This document shows, one piece after another, positions 1 through 10,924 of a stretch of DNA of 64,000 nt. The notes below the pieces were generated by a model that had not been told where the DNA came from, did not search any database, and was given only the letters and a program-made list of their open reading frames with translations. The DNA is from Crambe crambe (Eukaryota > Porifera > Demospongiae > Poecilosclerida > Crambeidae), in assembly GCA_963924555.1 (NCBI GenBank), contig OZ004589.1, positions 5,890,001 to 5,954,000 of the forward strand, written 5' to 3'. A program made the translations under genes and the position numbers. Numbering within the stretch: the stretch's first letter is position 1; each line of letters starts with the position of its first letter.

Positions 1-2076
1 TTCGGTGATAGTTCTACTGGAACATCTTATTATTTGCCGATAATTACGCAGAAGCTAATCGGTAGAGAAGCAGATATGGACACAGTTATGAACTATCTGA
101 ATGAAGTAAAATTGGTCACTCTGTATGGTTCTCCAGGATTTGGTAAATCTGAACTTGCTCTACATATTGGTCATGAATTGCTCAAAAAGGGAACTGATGT
201 AATTTATCTTAAAGTAGTCAGTTATGAATCGATTGATGATCTAATTGACAGGATTATTACCAAAGAGAAACCTGATGGAAAGATATGGGCCGAAAGTAAA
301 TCTGATGAAAAGATATTGAAGTGGGCCAAAAGTATCAATAAATTGACTCTAATGATACTTGATAATGTTGATGGGAAGGTCTGGGATAGAAAGGAATGGA
401 AAATAAAATTCACTAATGATTTTGTTGATGTTTTATTGAGCCATTCGGAATTCCTGAGCATTTTAATAACCAGTCAGCATGAAATACAATCAACATATCA
501 CAACTATCGCACTCATTGCTTACTTGAGCTCTCTTCAGAAAAATGTGCTGATCTCCTCACTCTATCTAAGAGGAATCCTGAATTAGATGTGACCAGTTCT
601 GAATCACAGACAGTATGTGAGCTTGCAGGTAATGTGCCTCTTGTCATCAAGATTTTAGCTCGTAGTTTATCACCTTCCTTTACAGCCAAGGTTCTGATAA
701 ATAGGATAAATGAGGAATCAAATCGGCTCTACTATTTCGAGAGAAAAAAAATTATGATTCTCACTCGACTTAAAGTCGCATATGAAGTTATTGAACGGGA
801 ATATCAAGTGTGTGGTTATTTGCTTGTTGGACATCCACGATCATTCTCATTAGATAATGCTAAGGAGATTATTAACTCTTATATAATGAGAAGCATTGCT
901 GATGATTTCCGTACAGAAGACTGTGTTACTGAGTTAATGGCAAGATCATTCATTCAACCACGTACCTCCAACAATGCAACGCTGTATGATTTTCATAAAC
1001 TTGTAGAACTGTTCCTTACAGAAGCAAGAAAAAATGAAACCATGGACAAAGTTCTTGAACAATTTTGGAAGTGTTATATTTTTAATTGCAGTAAGAAATA
1101 TAGGTCACCTTATTTGCATCATTTGGAGGATGACATCAAGTATCTAGCAACTGTTCTCAGAGAGCATAATGAATATTCTTACATTTTAGCTCCATTGGTT
1201 TTCTATTGGATAAGGAATTCTGATTTTCCTAGAGTCAAGGATTCTGAAAGTGCAAGTATTAAAGAAGAATTAACAGAAGTATCAAGAACTGCTATTAAGG
1301 CAAGCTGTGGACATATTAATTTTCAAGAATTCGATAAAAATCTTAGATTTATGTGGAGAAAACTATACTTATACTTATTTGAGGTGTGTGATGATAAAAA
1401 TGACTGGCCTTACTGGTATAAACATAAGAAAGGTAACTCTCTCTTTTACGTTCTCTTTATTGATAGATATTCCAGTGAAGCTGATATAATTCAGATGCAT
1501 TATGATAATCGACGATTAAACAAGTTAATGTGGTTAGGAAAAACACTTACAAAGTTGAATTATGACTATTATAATGGAAAACTTAATGATTCTATCATTC
1601 TGGGACTTGAATACTTTTCATATAATAAACAAGCCCATAATTCAACAATGGCTATAAGGCACCTTCGCAGAGCTTTGAATGATACCTCTAACTCAAGCTG
1701 CAAGGGAGTACATGACCTAATTATATATATAGCACTTTATCACATCTACACTATGAGAGAGCATGATGAACAAGGTGCTAAATCCAGTCTAGTTGGAATT
1801 ATTGAAATGATGAATTTTCAGCAGATTGATATGGGATGCTATACTGTTATCAGGGATGATATTATTATTCCATTTCTTCGATCAGTAAACGAAATCAAGC
1901 TTATAAAGCAGATTACCGAGAAAGATTGTACAAAGCCTGTTAACACACGTATCTGCAATATCATGAAAGATACATATCTAATAGCTAGCTCTTCATACTA
2001 CAGGGATGGAGAAAACAGGGGGGGGGGGGGGGGATCTGAAGTGGGGAGGGGCAGAACCCCTCAACTTTTAGATTGA
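1..2076 (+). CDS. NB-ARC (STAND ATPase) receptor-like protein, 5' partial
   Basis: The frame is already open at base 1, so the first exon(s) lie outside the window and the true start is not visible. The sequence shows a P-loop (GSPGFGKSE, about 127-153), a Walker B stretch (LMILDNVD), an ITSQ motif matching the NB-ARC RNBS-B position, and GNVPLVIKIL, the GLPL-like motif at about 628-657. A helical, winged-helix-like region follows. Known NB-ARC proteins are nucleotide-switch signalling ATPases of immunity or cell death, so a cytosolic receptor or adaptor is inferred. The last about 20 codons run through a 16-base G tract (2018-2033) into a glycine-rich tail that looks non-native. The real C-terminus may lie in another exon, or the tract may be miscounted. 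No N-terminal effector domain is visible. Confidence 0.8.
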   Translation, partial: FGDSSTGTSYYLPIITQKLIGREADMDTVMNYLNEVKLVTLYGSPGFGKSELALHIGHELLKKGTDVIYLKVVSYESIDDLIDRIITKEKPDGKIWAESKSDEKILKWAKSINKLTLMILDNVDGKVWDRKEWKIKFTNDFVDVLLSHSEFLSILITSQHEIQSTYHNYRTHCLLELSSEKCADLLTLSKRNPELDVTSSESQTVCELAGNVPLVIKILARSLSPSFTAKVLINRINEESNRLYYFERKKIMILTRLKVAYEVIEREYQVCGYLLVGHPRSFSLDNAKEIINSYIMRSIADDFRTEDCVTELMARSFIQPRTSNNATLYDFHKLVELFLTEARKNETMDKVLEQFWKCYIFNCSKKYRSPYLHHLEDDIKYLATVLREHNEYSYILAPLVFYWIRNSDFPRVKDSESASIKEELTEVSRTAIKASCGHINFQEFDKNLRFMWRKLYLYLFEVCDDKNDWPYWYKHKKGNSLFYVLFIDRYSSEADIIQMHYDNRRLNKLMWLGKTLTKLNYDYYNGKLNDSIILGLEYFSYNKQAHNSTMAIRHLRRALNDTSNSSCKGVHDLIIYIALYHIYTMREHDEQGAKSSLVGIIEMMNFQQIDMGCYTVIRDDIIIPFLRSVNEIKLIKQITEKDCTKPVNTRICNIMKDTYLIASSSYYRDGENRGGGGGSEVGRGRTPQLLD

Positions 2077-4422
2077 AGTTGTACAGTAGCTAACAATGTT
2101 TATACATATGATATACACACAACATGTTAACAAATTAACATTCATTCATGCATTTCATGCATTTTGTTGATATAAATTTTGATATACTTTATACTCTGTA
2201 GTCTTAAATTTTCCTGGGAGAGTATCTGTATCCATCATTTTAGGTTAAGCCTTAGTTTATCTTCAGCCCCCCCCCCCCTCCCCCCCCCCCCCCCCATGAT
2301 TATTAATTGGCTGTGTCCATCCTGTATTAGATCTATGCTCTATGCATACTTGTGCTTCACCCTTAATTCTGTGCTGTCATTATGAGTACAGGAAAGAATC
2401 AAAATAAGTAGGGATGGCAATGTGTGCATCTAAGGAGGGGGTGCAGGCCAGGGGAAACTGACCCCAAAAGAAAGACAAGGATCTCAAGCATTTTAGCTTC
2501 ATGCTCTGCATGGGAGGGGGCACATCCCTTCCCCCTCGTGTAAGACCACACATGTAGCTACATAATTATATAGCTATAGGTATAAACTACAATAATTAAT
2601 GTTGATGTTTGGAGCACAAAAACTCCATTCTAATAGCAAATTATGAGAAGAAAGTGCTCATCATGTTATATGATCATGAGTTTGCAGTTACAGCTTCATT
2701 ATCAAAAACACTTGAAAGCCTGACAAAGTTCATGCCTCTAAATGTCGTTGATGGCTTATATTTTATACATATATTGCTATTGATGAAAATTATCTATGCC
2801 ATATCGTGTGTGTACATGTAAACTTCTGCTTTATAGAAGAATATTAGTGCAACACAAGAGTGTGAAAGCTGCACAAATCTTTTTTGGTACATAATGGACA
2901 CTATTGCGGTTAGTTGATCTACTAATTCACGATAGAAGGCATCATATATAACTATAAAATGCTATAAAAGAGTTAAAAGCATTACTATGCTTTTTTGCTT
3001 ACCGAAACTCGTTCACAAAGACATCTACCTCTTCCAAATCTGAGTATTGCGTAGCAATCCGGTGTAGTAGTGAAATAGGGCCCCCCTGGTTTTGGGGCCC
3101 CCCATCCCCAAATCACTAGAGATTTAGGGCTGGGGGGTCCCATGCAACTAGGGTTATGGGGACCCCATAGTCCCCATAACCCTAGGGCTATAGGGACCAG
3201 TCAGTGATATGGGGCCCCCTCAATTTTCCAAGCTTCCTAGCAAAATAAAAACTTTTGCAAATAGCTAAAAGCTTTTGCTATAGGGACCAGTCAGTGATAG
3301 CTATTGGGCTCCCTCAATTTTCCAAGCTTCCTAACAAAATAAAAGCTTTTAGCTTTACAGTGTAGCTATAACTGTGATGGTGTCTGAATATTGTCCTCCC
3401 AAAATGGATAATTTTCACCAGTGAGTAATGTCCCCCTAGGACATAATTTCCCCCCTCAGTGAATAATGAAATCCTCAAGGCTGAAGAATTGTCACTGCAT
3501 GAATGCGAGAGAGAGATTGGTAGTCTAGCTATAAAAATCACCTTGAAAGAAGTGTGGAAGAAGCGTGGTGAAACTCTAGCTATATGTCACATGCTAGATG
3601 AGAAAATGTCATCTTGGTCCACAATTGGATAGTTCTACCACAAAATAGCTAGCTATCTATAGCTAGGTGAGGTTCCCTAGCTGTGTCACATGAGTGTCTC
3701 AGTCTGCATGGTCAACGTCACAGAGTCTATAAAGCAAGTCAGAAAATTTACACTCGATCGTGGTTATAATACTCCAACTAATTAACACACCATTAGAATA
3801 CTGTAGCTATGAGGAATCGATATAGAAACTATGTATCTTTACCTCTTGTATTATATGCAATGCATGCCAGCTAGCCCAAGTCAATGGCGTCCTACCTCAC
3901 ACGGTTAGCCCCCTAAAACTCATGGCAGCTAGCTATGCATGCCTAAATGAACAGGGAAGGCCTAGTGTCTCTAGGGGCTAACTCCAAGAAGCTCTGCCCA
4001 CTAGCGCCTATAGCAATTTTTATATGCTGCTGGATCTTCCTCCTTCTAAGACCATTCTTAGACTACTTGTCATAGATACACTCCACCTGTCAAGTACTCT
4101 TTGATGGCTGTGTAGGAATACTGACATAGCTATTCCCAGCTGATTTCTATAGTTTCTTAACAGCGTGTAGCGGTGATGGAATGAGAAGTTTCTTACACAA
4201 TTCTTTTGCTAAATAGAAGTATTTTACCGATTTACCAACTTTTCGATGTAAGACTAGCGCCACGAAGAGAAACAGGCAGTTGACCTTGCTCCTTACCAAT
4301 TTAGCAAGCTGCCTCGAGCTACGACTTTTGCCGCTAACATCCAGCAGAAGTATTTTGCAGTTTCAAGATTCAACAAGAGGTAAGTTCAGAGTGTATTTGA
4401 ACAAAAAAAAGTTGAGTGCATG
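2077..4422. other. Intergenic region with homopolymers and short tandem repeats
   Basis: I see no convincing gene. It holds a C tract (2267-2295, one T interruption), a GC-rich block with alternating GGGCCC-type runs (3059-3240), and an 89-bp tandem duplication that starts CTATAGGGACCAGTCAGTG. Small open frames here have no recognisable domain and one simply reads the C tract. Confidence 0.6.
3189..3352. repeat. 89-bp imperfect tandem duplication
   Basis: Two units begin at 3189 and 3278 with CTATAGGGACCAGTCAGTG and both continue into TCAATTTTCCAAGCTTCC and an A-rich stretch. They differ around the GGGGCCCCC core, which is shorter in the second copy. Confidence 0.8.
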
Positions 4423-4443
4423 TTGCGGAATGATTTGTGCCAA
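4423..4443. repeat. Left copy of 21-bp direct repeat bounding the DUF6589-type unit
   Basis: The 21 bases starting TTGCGGAATG and ending GTGCCAA recur exactly and in the same orientation at 19115-19135. This copy sits 18 bp beyond the stop codon of the broken gene. A chance exact match of this length inside 64 kb is very unlikely. Confidence 0.8.
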
Positions 4444-4461
4444 GTGATTAGGAGCATGTGT

Positions 4462-4867
4462 TCAAATGAAGTTACAACATTCAAATTCTGTGCAGGTGGT
4501 CTCCATTTCATCATCCATTATGGGATATCCTAAGAGCAGAATGAGTGTCAATATTGAGCACGAGAAATTTAGTCATGGAACTCACCACTGACAAGATCGC
4601 TGTGATCAAATTCATCTTCAAAGTCACTGTCCATCTCATCTCCAGTTCTACATCTGTCTTCAGCACATGGTTCATCTTCAGCACATGGTTCACCTTCAGC
4701 ACATGGCTCACCTTCGATGAAAGTACCATGCCAAGTAAGCACAGTATAATTATATTAACTTATTATTACCTGTCTCTGTCTCTGTCTCCAAGTTTTGACA
4801 GTGAGTACACACGCACCCTGGCCCACATAAATGACCTTCCTTTCTACATTTGCATCTCTTTGTAGTA
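4462..4867 (-). pseudogene. DUF6589-type gene, 3' block: Cys-rich and acidic C-terminus
   Basis: This is the last part of the broken minus-strand gene, left of gypsy element A. The first exon continues the cysteine-rich motif begun at about 9096-9120 (KRCKCRKEGHLCGPGC), and a GT donor follows. The next exon carries short acidic repeats of the type EGEPCAE, and the last ends at a stop at 4462-4464. If gypsy A and one CATCC copy are removed, the reading frame runs through without a break. The Cys-rich block probably binds zinc. It resembles the Cys-rich ends I know from cnidarian and sponge proteins of this family, from memory and not from a search. Confidence 0.6.
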
Positions 4868-4872
4868 CATCC

Positions 4873-5036
4873 TGTAGTAAAAGCTCTTATTCAATAAGAC
4901 TGGATTGACTTACAAGTGGGGTGACTCAAAAGGTGACATGTAAAAAACACGTGGTGACGTCTACAATATTCTACTGAGCATGCTCACAAAAGATAACCAA
5001 TAAATATAATAAAAATACAAGTCAACTTATTCCACA
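4873..5036 (-). repeat. 3' LTR of gypsy element A
   Basis: 164 bp, with no difference seen by eye from the copy at 8927-9090. It starts with TGTAGTAAAAGC and ends with TTATTCCACA on the plus strand. Confidence 0.95.
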
Positions 5037-5046
5037 TCTCCCCTTC

Positions 5047-8000
5047 TCAGTCAGTGTAAACCCAATTTGAATATCGATCAGGGGGATGTAGAACAGTTCC
5101 AGTTTGTGAACGTGTGGCAATTCGAGATGTCTGAGTGGTAGATGATGGAAGGGCGAGTTCTGACTCTGGTACACTGGTGGTTTTTGCACGTACTCTAATT
5201 TGGCTTTTAGTTCTCTGAACTTCCCCTGATGGCGTGCTGATCAGATATGACCTGGGTTCCTCAGCCCTTTGTATAACTTGGCCTGGTATATTTTCTCTAC
5301 CTTGAGTGTTAATCCATACATCTGTGTTGTCAGGGAGAGGTGATGTTTCACGTACTCTATGACGCTTGTCATAATGATATTTCATGTCCGATTTGTGTTT
5401 CTCGTCTTTCTCCCTAAAATCTTTGATGTGTGGCCATTTAGGAATAAAATGCTTCTTGACTTGAGGAACATCTGTTCGAAGACATCTCCCCATAAGCAAC
5501 TCAGCTGGACTTAGTCCACACCACGGAAGTGGGGTAGCTCGGTAGCTGAGCAGGGCCATATATGGATCAGGTGAGTTGCCAATTAGCTCTTTCACAGTTT
5601 TCACCATACGTTCAGCCAAGCCGTTAGACTGAGGGTAATGTGGACTACTAGTTGTGTGAGTAAAATTGTAACTGGCTGCAAATTCCTTCATCTCACGTGA
5701 ATCAAATTGAGGACCATTATCACTCACAAACTCAGACGGAATTCCATGACGTGAAAATATAGCTTTTAACGTAGCAATCACACTTGCTGATGATGTTGAG
5801 GTAAGTTTCTGAATTTCCATGTACCTTGAATAGTAATCTACCACAAGTAGGTCTGCAGCTACTCGTTCCCATGGATGACTGGGTAGCTCTGGTTGTAATA
5901 GTGGTTCCACTGGTGGTGGTGTAGTCTTCATGCAAGTAGGACACAATTTCACAAATTCTTCAACTGCTTTTGATGCACCCGGCCACCAGACTGAATTGGA
6001 CACTCGTAAACGACATCTTTGTATACCTTGGTGACCATGATGGATCTTTTCTAGTGTCTCATGTTGCAAGCATGAAGGTATGACTATCCTCCTCCTGTAG
6101 AGTAAGAGGTTGTCACTAACAGTGAGTTCATTTCTCACGGCCCAATACTTCGAGAGGATTCCTTTAACTGTGTGTCTTGCTGGCCACTTTGACTTGGTAT
6201 AGCCGATAACTTGAGAGCAGAGTGAGTCATCTTGCTGTGCTTTCCGATACTGCTCTAATCGATCTTTGTTAGCAGGGAGTTGTTGAATTATAGCTTGCAC
6301 AAAATTTTCCACATCCTCATCTCCTTCAAATACTGGATCTGCTGAGGGTAGCGGAGCACGAGACAGCGTGTCTGCCGTATATAAACATTTTCCAGGAACG
6401 TGTGATATGGAATAGTCAAACCTGGTTAGGCGTAATCTGAATCGTAAAATTCTTGGTGGTAACCTGTCCAGGCTGGTATGACTCAGCAAAGGAACTAGTG
6501 GTTTATGGTCAGTTTCAATTTCGATCTTTTTCCCGATTATGTAATCTGAGAACTTCTCACATGACCATACTAGAGCGAGTGCCTCCTTCTCTATTTGAGA
6601 GTATCGCCTCTCAGTCTCTGTTAAAGACTTCGAAGCATATGCAACCGGCTTCCAATGTTGCTGTTGTGGGTGGTACTGTAATAAAACCGCACCCAGCCCA
6701 TAGGCTGAAGCATCAGCACGAATCTTTGTCTGAGCATTCAGATCGTATAATGACAAAACTGTTGGTTTAGTAAGTTCTCCTTTAATCTTGATGAATGCTT
6801 CGTCCTGAGCTGCTCCCCACATCCATACTCTTTTTGAAGTAAGGAGTTCACGAAGGGGTTGTGAATACTCTGATAAGTTGGGGCTGAATTTCCCAAGGTG
6901 ATTAGCCATCCCCATAAATCTCCGCAGCTCTGTCACCGTCTTTGGTTTCTCCATTTCCAGGATTGCTTTTGTCTTTGCAGGGTCAGGTGACATTCCATCA
7001 CTCCCAATAACATGTCTGAGAAAGTGAAGTTTTGCTTTTGTAAACTCGCACTTGTCTTTATTCAGTGTAGCACCTCTCTCACGAATTCTCTCAAGGACAG
7101 CATGGAGCCTTTGGTTGTGCTCTTGCTTGGATTTACCATACACCAGAACGTCGTCCATGTGTATAAGCACTCCCTCCAACCCTGCCAGCATTTGGTTCAT
7201 GCGGCGCTGAAAATGCTCGGGAGCACTTGCAATCCCAAATGGTAACTTGTTAAATCGAAACCTCCCGAATGGAGTAATGAAGGTGGTGTAATCTCGTGAG
7301 TGCTCTTCTAATGGAATTTGCCAAAAACCACAATTTGCGTCTAACTTGCTAAATACAGCAGCTCCTGCAAGTTGACCTAAGGTTTCATCTACTTTTGGTA
7401 TAGGATGAACCTCCCTTAATACACTTTCATTGAGGGGTCGGAAGTCAACACAAATACGAACAGATCCCGACTTTTTAGGTACAACCACCATTGCAGCACA
7501 CCAACTTGTGGGCTTCTCAACTTTTGAAATCACTCCTAGTGTTTCCATGCGGGTAAGTTCTGCATGAACTTTGTCTCTCAGAGGAAGGGGAACAATTCTC
7601 GGGGTAAATAATGCGAAAGGTTTAGCACTTGATTTGAGTTCAATACGGTACTCCCCCTTAAAGGTTCCCAAACCTTCAAATAGTGAAGGATACTGATCAG
7701 GTATGCTCTTTTGAATAGAGTCAATTTGTGCCAATAAATTCAAGGCTTTAATTGCAGGTAAACCCAAAAGGTCATTTTGTAGCTTCTTCACAACATAAAT
7801 AGGCTGTTCGGCTTTTCTACCATTGTACTCCAGACAAGCTACAAACTCACAAATAACCTCTAGTTGGGTCTTGTTAGCTCCCATCAACTGCTTCGTCGTC
7901 TCTCGGGATAGCTTGCGATTGAGCTTCAGAGAGTCCATAGTCCTTTCGGTAATTACAGAGACTTCAGCTCCTGTGTCTATCTTAAAGTTGACCCCTTGGC

Positions 8001-8901
8001 CATTCACTTTTATTATGACTCTCCACGAATTGCTATTCCCTTCTGGTTCATCGACCACATCAAGGTAAGCTGTGTCATAGTACTCTGATTCTGGTACATC
8101 GTCTTGAGGTTCTTGAGGTGTTGTAACATCGTCAACTGCCTTCTTTGAAAAGCATTGAGAACGATAGTGACCTTTCCTTTTACAAGAATGGCATACAACA
8201 TCCTTTGCAGGGCACTGTTGTTTGGGATGAGGCCCTTTACCACACCTTGAACATTTATTTGATTTAAAATTGAAATTGACCTTTTTGGTACTAGATTGTG
8301 ACTGCTTTACATTGACCTTTGGCTTGTACCTGACAGCATCCACGGGTAACTTTGGCTTAAATCCCGCTTTCATCAGTTCTTGCTGTTCTTGTACTGCCTC
8401 ACGTTGCCTCACCATCTTTTTAGCCGTCTCTAAGGTGAGAGTCGCATCCAATCGTAGCCTCTGCGAGAGCCCTGTGTCTCTGATGCCGACTACGATACGG
8501 TCCCTGATCATCTCCTCTTTCATTTCGCCGTAGGCACAATTCTCGGCTAGCTGATAGAGATTAGTGATAAACTGTTCGACTGACTCGTCGTTGTTTTGGC
8601 TCCGTCGGTTGAAACGGGCACGCTCGAAAATAACGTTCTTTCTCACTTGGAAGAAAGCATCGAACTTTGCTACGACCCGGTCATAGATCTTCCTGTGCTC
8701 CTGAGTTATGTTTGTGGACGTTAGAATGTCGTCTGCTTCTTCTCCCATAGTGTATAGAAGGGTGCTGACCTGCCTCTCCTGTTCTTCAGAGGACAGACCA
8801 GATGCTGAGCGAAACTGCTCGAATCTCCTCTTCCACTTAGGCCATTCATCTGGATGGCGGAAGGAAAACGGTGCCGGGGTTTGTAGTCTTACACAAGCCA
8901 T
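5047..8901 (-). CDS. gag-pol: Gag-Pol polyprotein of gypsy element A (1284 aa)
   Basis: Gag and Pol form one uninterrupted frame starting at an ATG at 8901, 26 bp inside the 5' LTR. In order: a Gag region; two CCHC-type zinc knuckles (CSRCGKGPHPKQQC, CHSCKRKGHYRSQC); an aspartic protease (FKIDTGAEVSVI); reverse transcriptase with HMDDVLVYG at the active site; RNase H (RADASAYGLGAVLLQ); and integrase with an HHCC finger and a D,D,E core (SDNGPQFDS, SNGLAERMVK). The whole is typical of Ty3/gypsy. One oddity is that the segment usually found between ADL and LLVVDYYSRY in integrase is missing (AADLLVVDYYSRY). That is an in-frame loss of about ten residues next to the first catalytic aspartate, so integration activity may be affected. 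Confidence 0.93.
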   Translation of the reverse strand: MACVRLQTPAPFSFRHPDEWPKWKRRFEQFRSASGLSSEEQERQVSTLLYTMGEEADDILTSTNITQEHRKIYDRVVAKFDAFFQVRKNVIFERARFNRRSQNNDESVEQFITNLYQLAENCAYGEMKEEMIRDRIVVGIRDTGLSQRLRLDATLTLETAKKMVRQREAVQEQQELMKAGFKPKLPVDAVRYKPKVNVKQSQSSTKKVNFNFKSNKCSRCGKGPHPKQQCPAKDVVCHSCKRKGHYRSQCFSKKAVDDVTTPQEPQDDVPESEYYDTAYLDVVDEPEGNSNSWRVIIKVNGQGVNFKIDTGAEVSVITERTMDSLKLNRKLSRETTKQLMGANKTQLEVICEFVACLEYNGRKAEQPIYVVKKLQNDLLGLPAIKALNLLAQIDSIQKSIPDQYPSLFEGLGTFKGEYRIELKSSAKPFALFTPRIVPLPLRDKVHAELTRMETLGVISKVEKPTSWCAAMVVVPKKSGSVRICVDFRPLNESVLREVHPIPKVDETLGQLAGAAVFSKLDANCGFWQIPLEEHSRDYTTFITPFGRFRFNKLPFGIASAPEHFQRRMNQMLAGLEGVLIHMDDVLVYGKSKQEHNQRLHAVLERIRERGATLNKDKCEFTKAKLHFLRHVIGSDGMSPDPAKTKAILEMEKPKTVTELRRFMGMANHLGKFSPNLSEYSQPLRELLTSKRVWMWGAAQDEAFIKIKGELTKPTVLSLYDLNAQTKIRADASAYGLGAVLLQYHPQQQHWKPVAYASKSLTETERRYSQIEKEALALVWSCEKFSDYIIGKKIEIETDHKPLVPLLSHTSLDRLPPRILRFRLRLTRFDYSISHVPGKCLYTADTLSRAPLPSADPVFEGDEDVENFVQAIIQQLPANKDRLEQYRKAQQDDSLCSQVIGYTKSKWPARHTVKGILSKYWAVRNELTVSDNLLLYRRRIVIPSCLQHETLEKIHHGHQGIQRCRLRVSNSVWWPGASKAVEEFVKLCPTCMKTTPPPVEPLLQPELPSHPWERVAADLLVVDYYSRYMEIQKLTSTSSASVIATLKAIFSRHGIPSEFVSDNGPQFDSREMKEFAASYNFTHTTSSPHYPQSNGLAERMVKTVKELIGNSPDPYMALLSYRATPLPWCGLSPAELLMGRCLRTDVPQVKKHFIPKWPHIKDFREKDEKHKSDMKYHYDKRHRVRETSPLPDNTDVWINTQGRENIPGQVIQRAEEPRSYLISTPSGEVQRTKSQIRVRAKTTSVPESELALPSSTTQTSRIATRSQTGTVLHPPDRYSNWVYTD

Positions 8902-8926
8902 TCTCGTTGAGACACTTCTGACACCA

Positions 8927-9090
8927 TGTAGTAAAAGCTCTTATTCAATAAGACTGGATTGACTTACAAGTGGGGTGACTCAAAAGGTGACATGTAAAAA
9001 ACACGTGGTGACGTCTACAATATTCTACTGAGCATGCTCACAAAAGATAACCAATAAATATAATAAAAATACAAGTCAACTTATTCCACA
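8927..9090 (-). repeat. 5' LTR of gypsy element A
   Basis: 164 bp, identical by eye to 4873-5036. The adjoining TGGTGTCAGAAGTG on the minus strand is the likely tRNA primer-binding site. Confidence 0.95.
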
Positions 9091-9095
9091 CATCC

Positions 9096-10681
9096 GGTTT
9101 TACAACCACAGCCATGTGTCAAAAAGGCAACCCTGGTTCTTATTTTGACCTTGTTCTCTTCCGACCCCCATTCAACAGTAACAGTTTAATCGGACACCCA
9201 TAATGCCCTTAGCCAGTGCAATTCTAGTGCTTCTATCGAAGGGGGTAGCTGGTCCTCAAAGGAAATCCTTTCCCACACCTTTGATCGTATTTCACAGTAC
9301 CACTCTGTGTGTTGTTTTTTGGGTGAGTCACCATTGGTGAATAGGTTGAAATGAGCCACAGGTGAGCTCTCCATAAATGCTCCCCTATGCTTCATGTAAT
9401 ATGCTGCCCCAATAGCACGCATGAATGCAAGGAAGCCATCACTTTCGGGGTCTCTGGAAGCTAGAAAGCCTGGAATTCGGGGATTTGTTCCACATGATAT
9501 AAATTCAGCAAACCTGAAGAAGGTCTTGAAGAAAGCGGTTTTTCCTATCCCAACAAGGGAGATAAAATCACATCCAGTGGCTATGTAAAGCATCTGAATT
9601 ATTTGTGGACGACTGTCTACAGGAAGTCCATTCAAGAATGGATCAGATGCTAATGCCTCTATGAATCTGTTCATGTGTAGCAATGACATTTCCCTCCCTA
9701 CTGAACTGAGTTGTACAATGACTTCACTTTCCTTGAGGTCAACTGTTGTCAGACCAATAAGGTAGACATCAGTGTCTGGAGAATAGACCAACTTTTTGCC
9801 TCTTGGCATGTAGTTGGTATGTAACCATACTCTTGTGTCAGCCTCTTCTGCATTGCATTGTAGTTCAGGAACAAGGTACTCGATTCTGTCACTAGATGTA
9901 CATCATACTTTGTCTTCGTCTTCATCTTCCCCTGCTCCTGCTACGTACAATTTTTGACCATCCTTCAGAAGCTCTGGTGCAAGTGCCAGGAAGGAATCAC
10001 TGGTATACTGCACAAGATTTTTTTTGCATATTCGGCACTGTATGGTTTCTCTCCACCTCAAAGGAATTCCTGTTTCATCTGTGAAGGTAGTGTGCTCATG
10101 TAGTGTTGAATTTGTGGCATCTCTCCTTCCCCTTTCGATGGTCTTTGGGTGTGGTTTTAGCCTCCCCGGATTATCAAAAACAATGTGTATCTGTGATACA
10201 CCTGCTGTAATATACCATCCCACAAACCTTTTCAATAGAAATTTGGTGTACTGTTTCATATTGGATAGAACTCTCAAGGGGGTAGTTTGAATCATAAACA
10301 TTCCTTCCATAATAACACAATCTGGAACCCACCTTGGAGTGAATGCATTGAGAAAAACATTGCTATATCTGTTCTTGAAAAAAACGGTAGTATTACTTTT
10401 TTGACCTTTGTAAGGCAGTCCGGTTTCATCAGCGATGGCTCTAGGCAGTTCTATATACTGTTTGTTAACTGATTCTTCACTCACACATTCTTGCATTTTG
10501 GCTAGCAGAAGTCTCCCTTTCAGGCATTTAGTCACAAGTGCTTTTTCACATTGCAGCTGGTTGATTAACCTCTTCCCTCCCACTTTTTCTGTAGAAAAAG
10601 TCTTGAGAGAGTGTGTGCTGGTTTTAACTTTGACACTGGATATGCGCAAGTAAGTATGCTGCACAAAGGTATCAAAATCAT
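9096..10681 (-). pseudogene. DUF6589-type gene, middle block
   Basis: This is minus-strand coding sequence between the two gypsy insertions. It holds two long open stretches (10664-9903 and 9809-9186) joined in a near-continuous frame through EADTRVWLH and SPDTDVYLIGL, an Asp-rich pattern I associate with this family. An in-frame TAA follows LWVSD at 9186-9188. About 90 bp further on, the same frame leads into the Cys-rich start of the 3' block, so either a deletion or a nonsense change broke the gene. At 10682-10685 the frame is cut by gypsy B. Removing that element with one CCTG copy restores reading into the block at 14857. The biochemical role is unknown. Confidence 0.6.
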
Positions 10682-10685
10682 CCTG

Positions 10686-10886
10686 TGTGGCGGCACATAG
10701 CTACCAGATTACCGAACCATCTAGTCTGGAACCTTCTAGAACTTTAGGACCTTTGTTGTGTGTATGGTTAATTAGCTAGCTTAGTGTTAACTGATGTCAC
10801 TGAGACCATATAAGGCCTCATGCTGTTTTTGAATATTTTAATTGTTCTGTCTGCTGTTGAAAAAGAAGTTTGCTAGATTCGCTTCA
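10686..10886 (+). repeat. 5' LTR of gypsy element B
   Basis: 201 bp, from TGTGGCGGCACATAG to GATTCGCTTCA, with no difference seen from the 3' copy. A CATATAAGG stretch inside may serve as a TATA-like promoter element, which is inference. Confidence 0.95.
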
Positions 10887-10924
10887 GTGGTGACCCCGAC
10901 CTCCAAAACGTCTTTTGGAGCACA

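Larger units (their letters stand above)
4868..9095 (-). mobile_element. Gypsy element A, full-length Ty3/gypsy LTR retrotransposon with CATCC target duplication
   Basis: Two identical 164-bp LTRs (4873-5036 and 8927-9090, TG...CA) flank a single gag-pol frame on the minus strand. CATCC is present on both sides (4868-4872, 9091-9095). A primer-binding site, TGGTGTCAGAAGTG, follows the 5' LTR in minus-strand orientation. A polypurine tract, GAGAAGGGGAGA, precedes the 3' LTR. Identical LTRs mean a recent insertion. It interrupts the Cys-rich exon of the DUF6589-type gene. Confidence 0.95.

Noticed and set aside
2179..2385. Small plus-strand open frame
   Set aside because: Its middle is translation of the C tract (Ser/Pro run); no domain and no conserved features.
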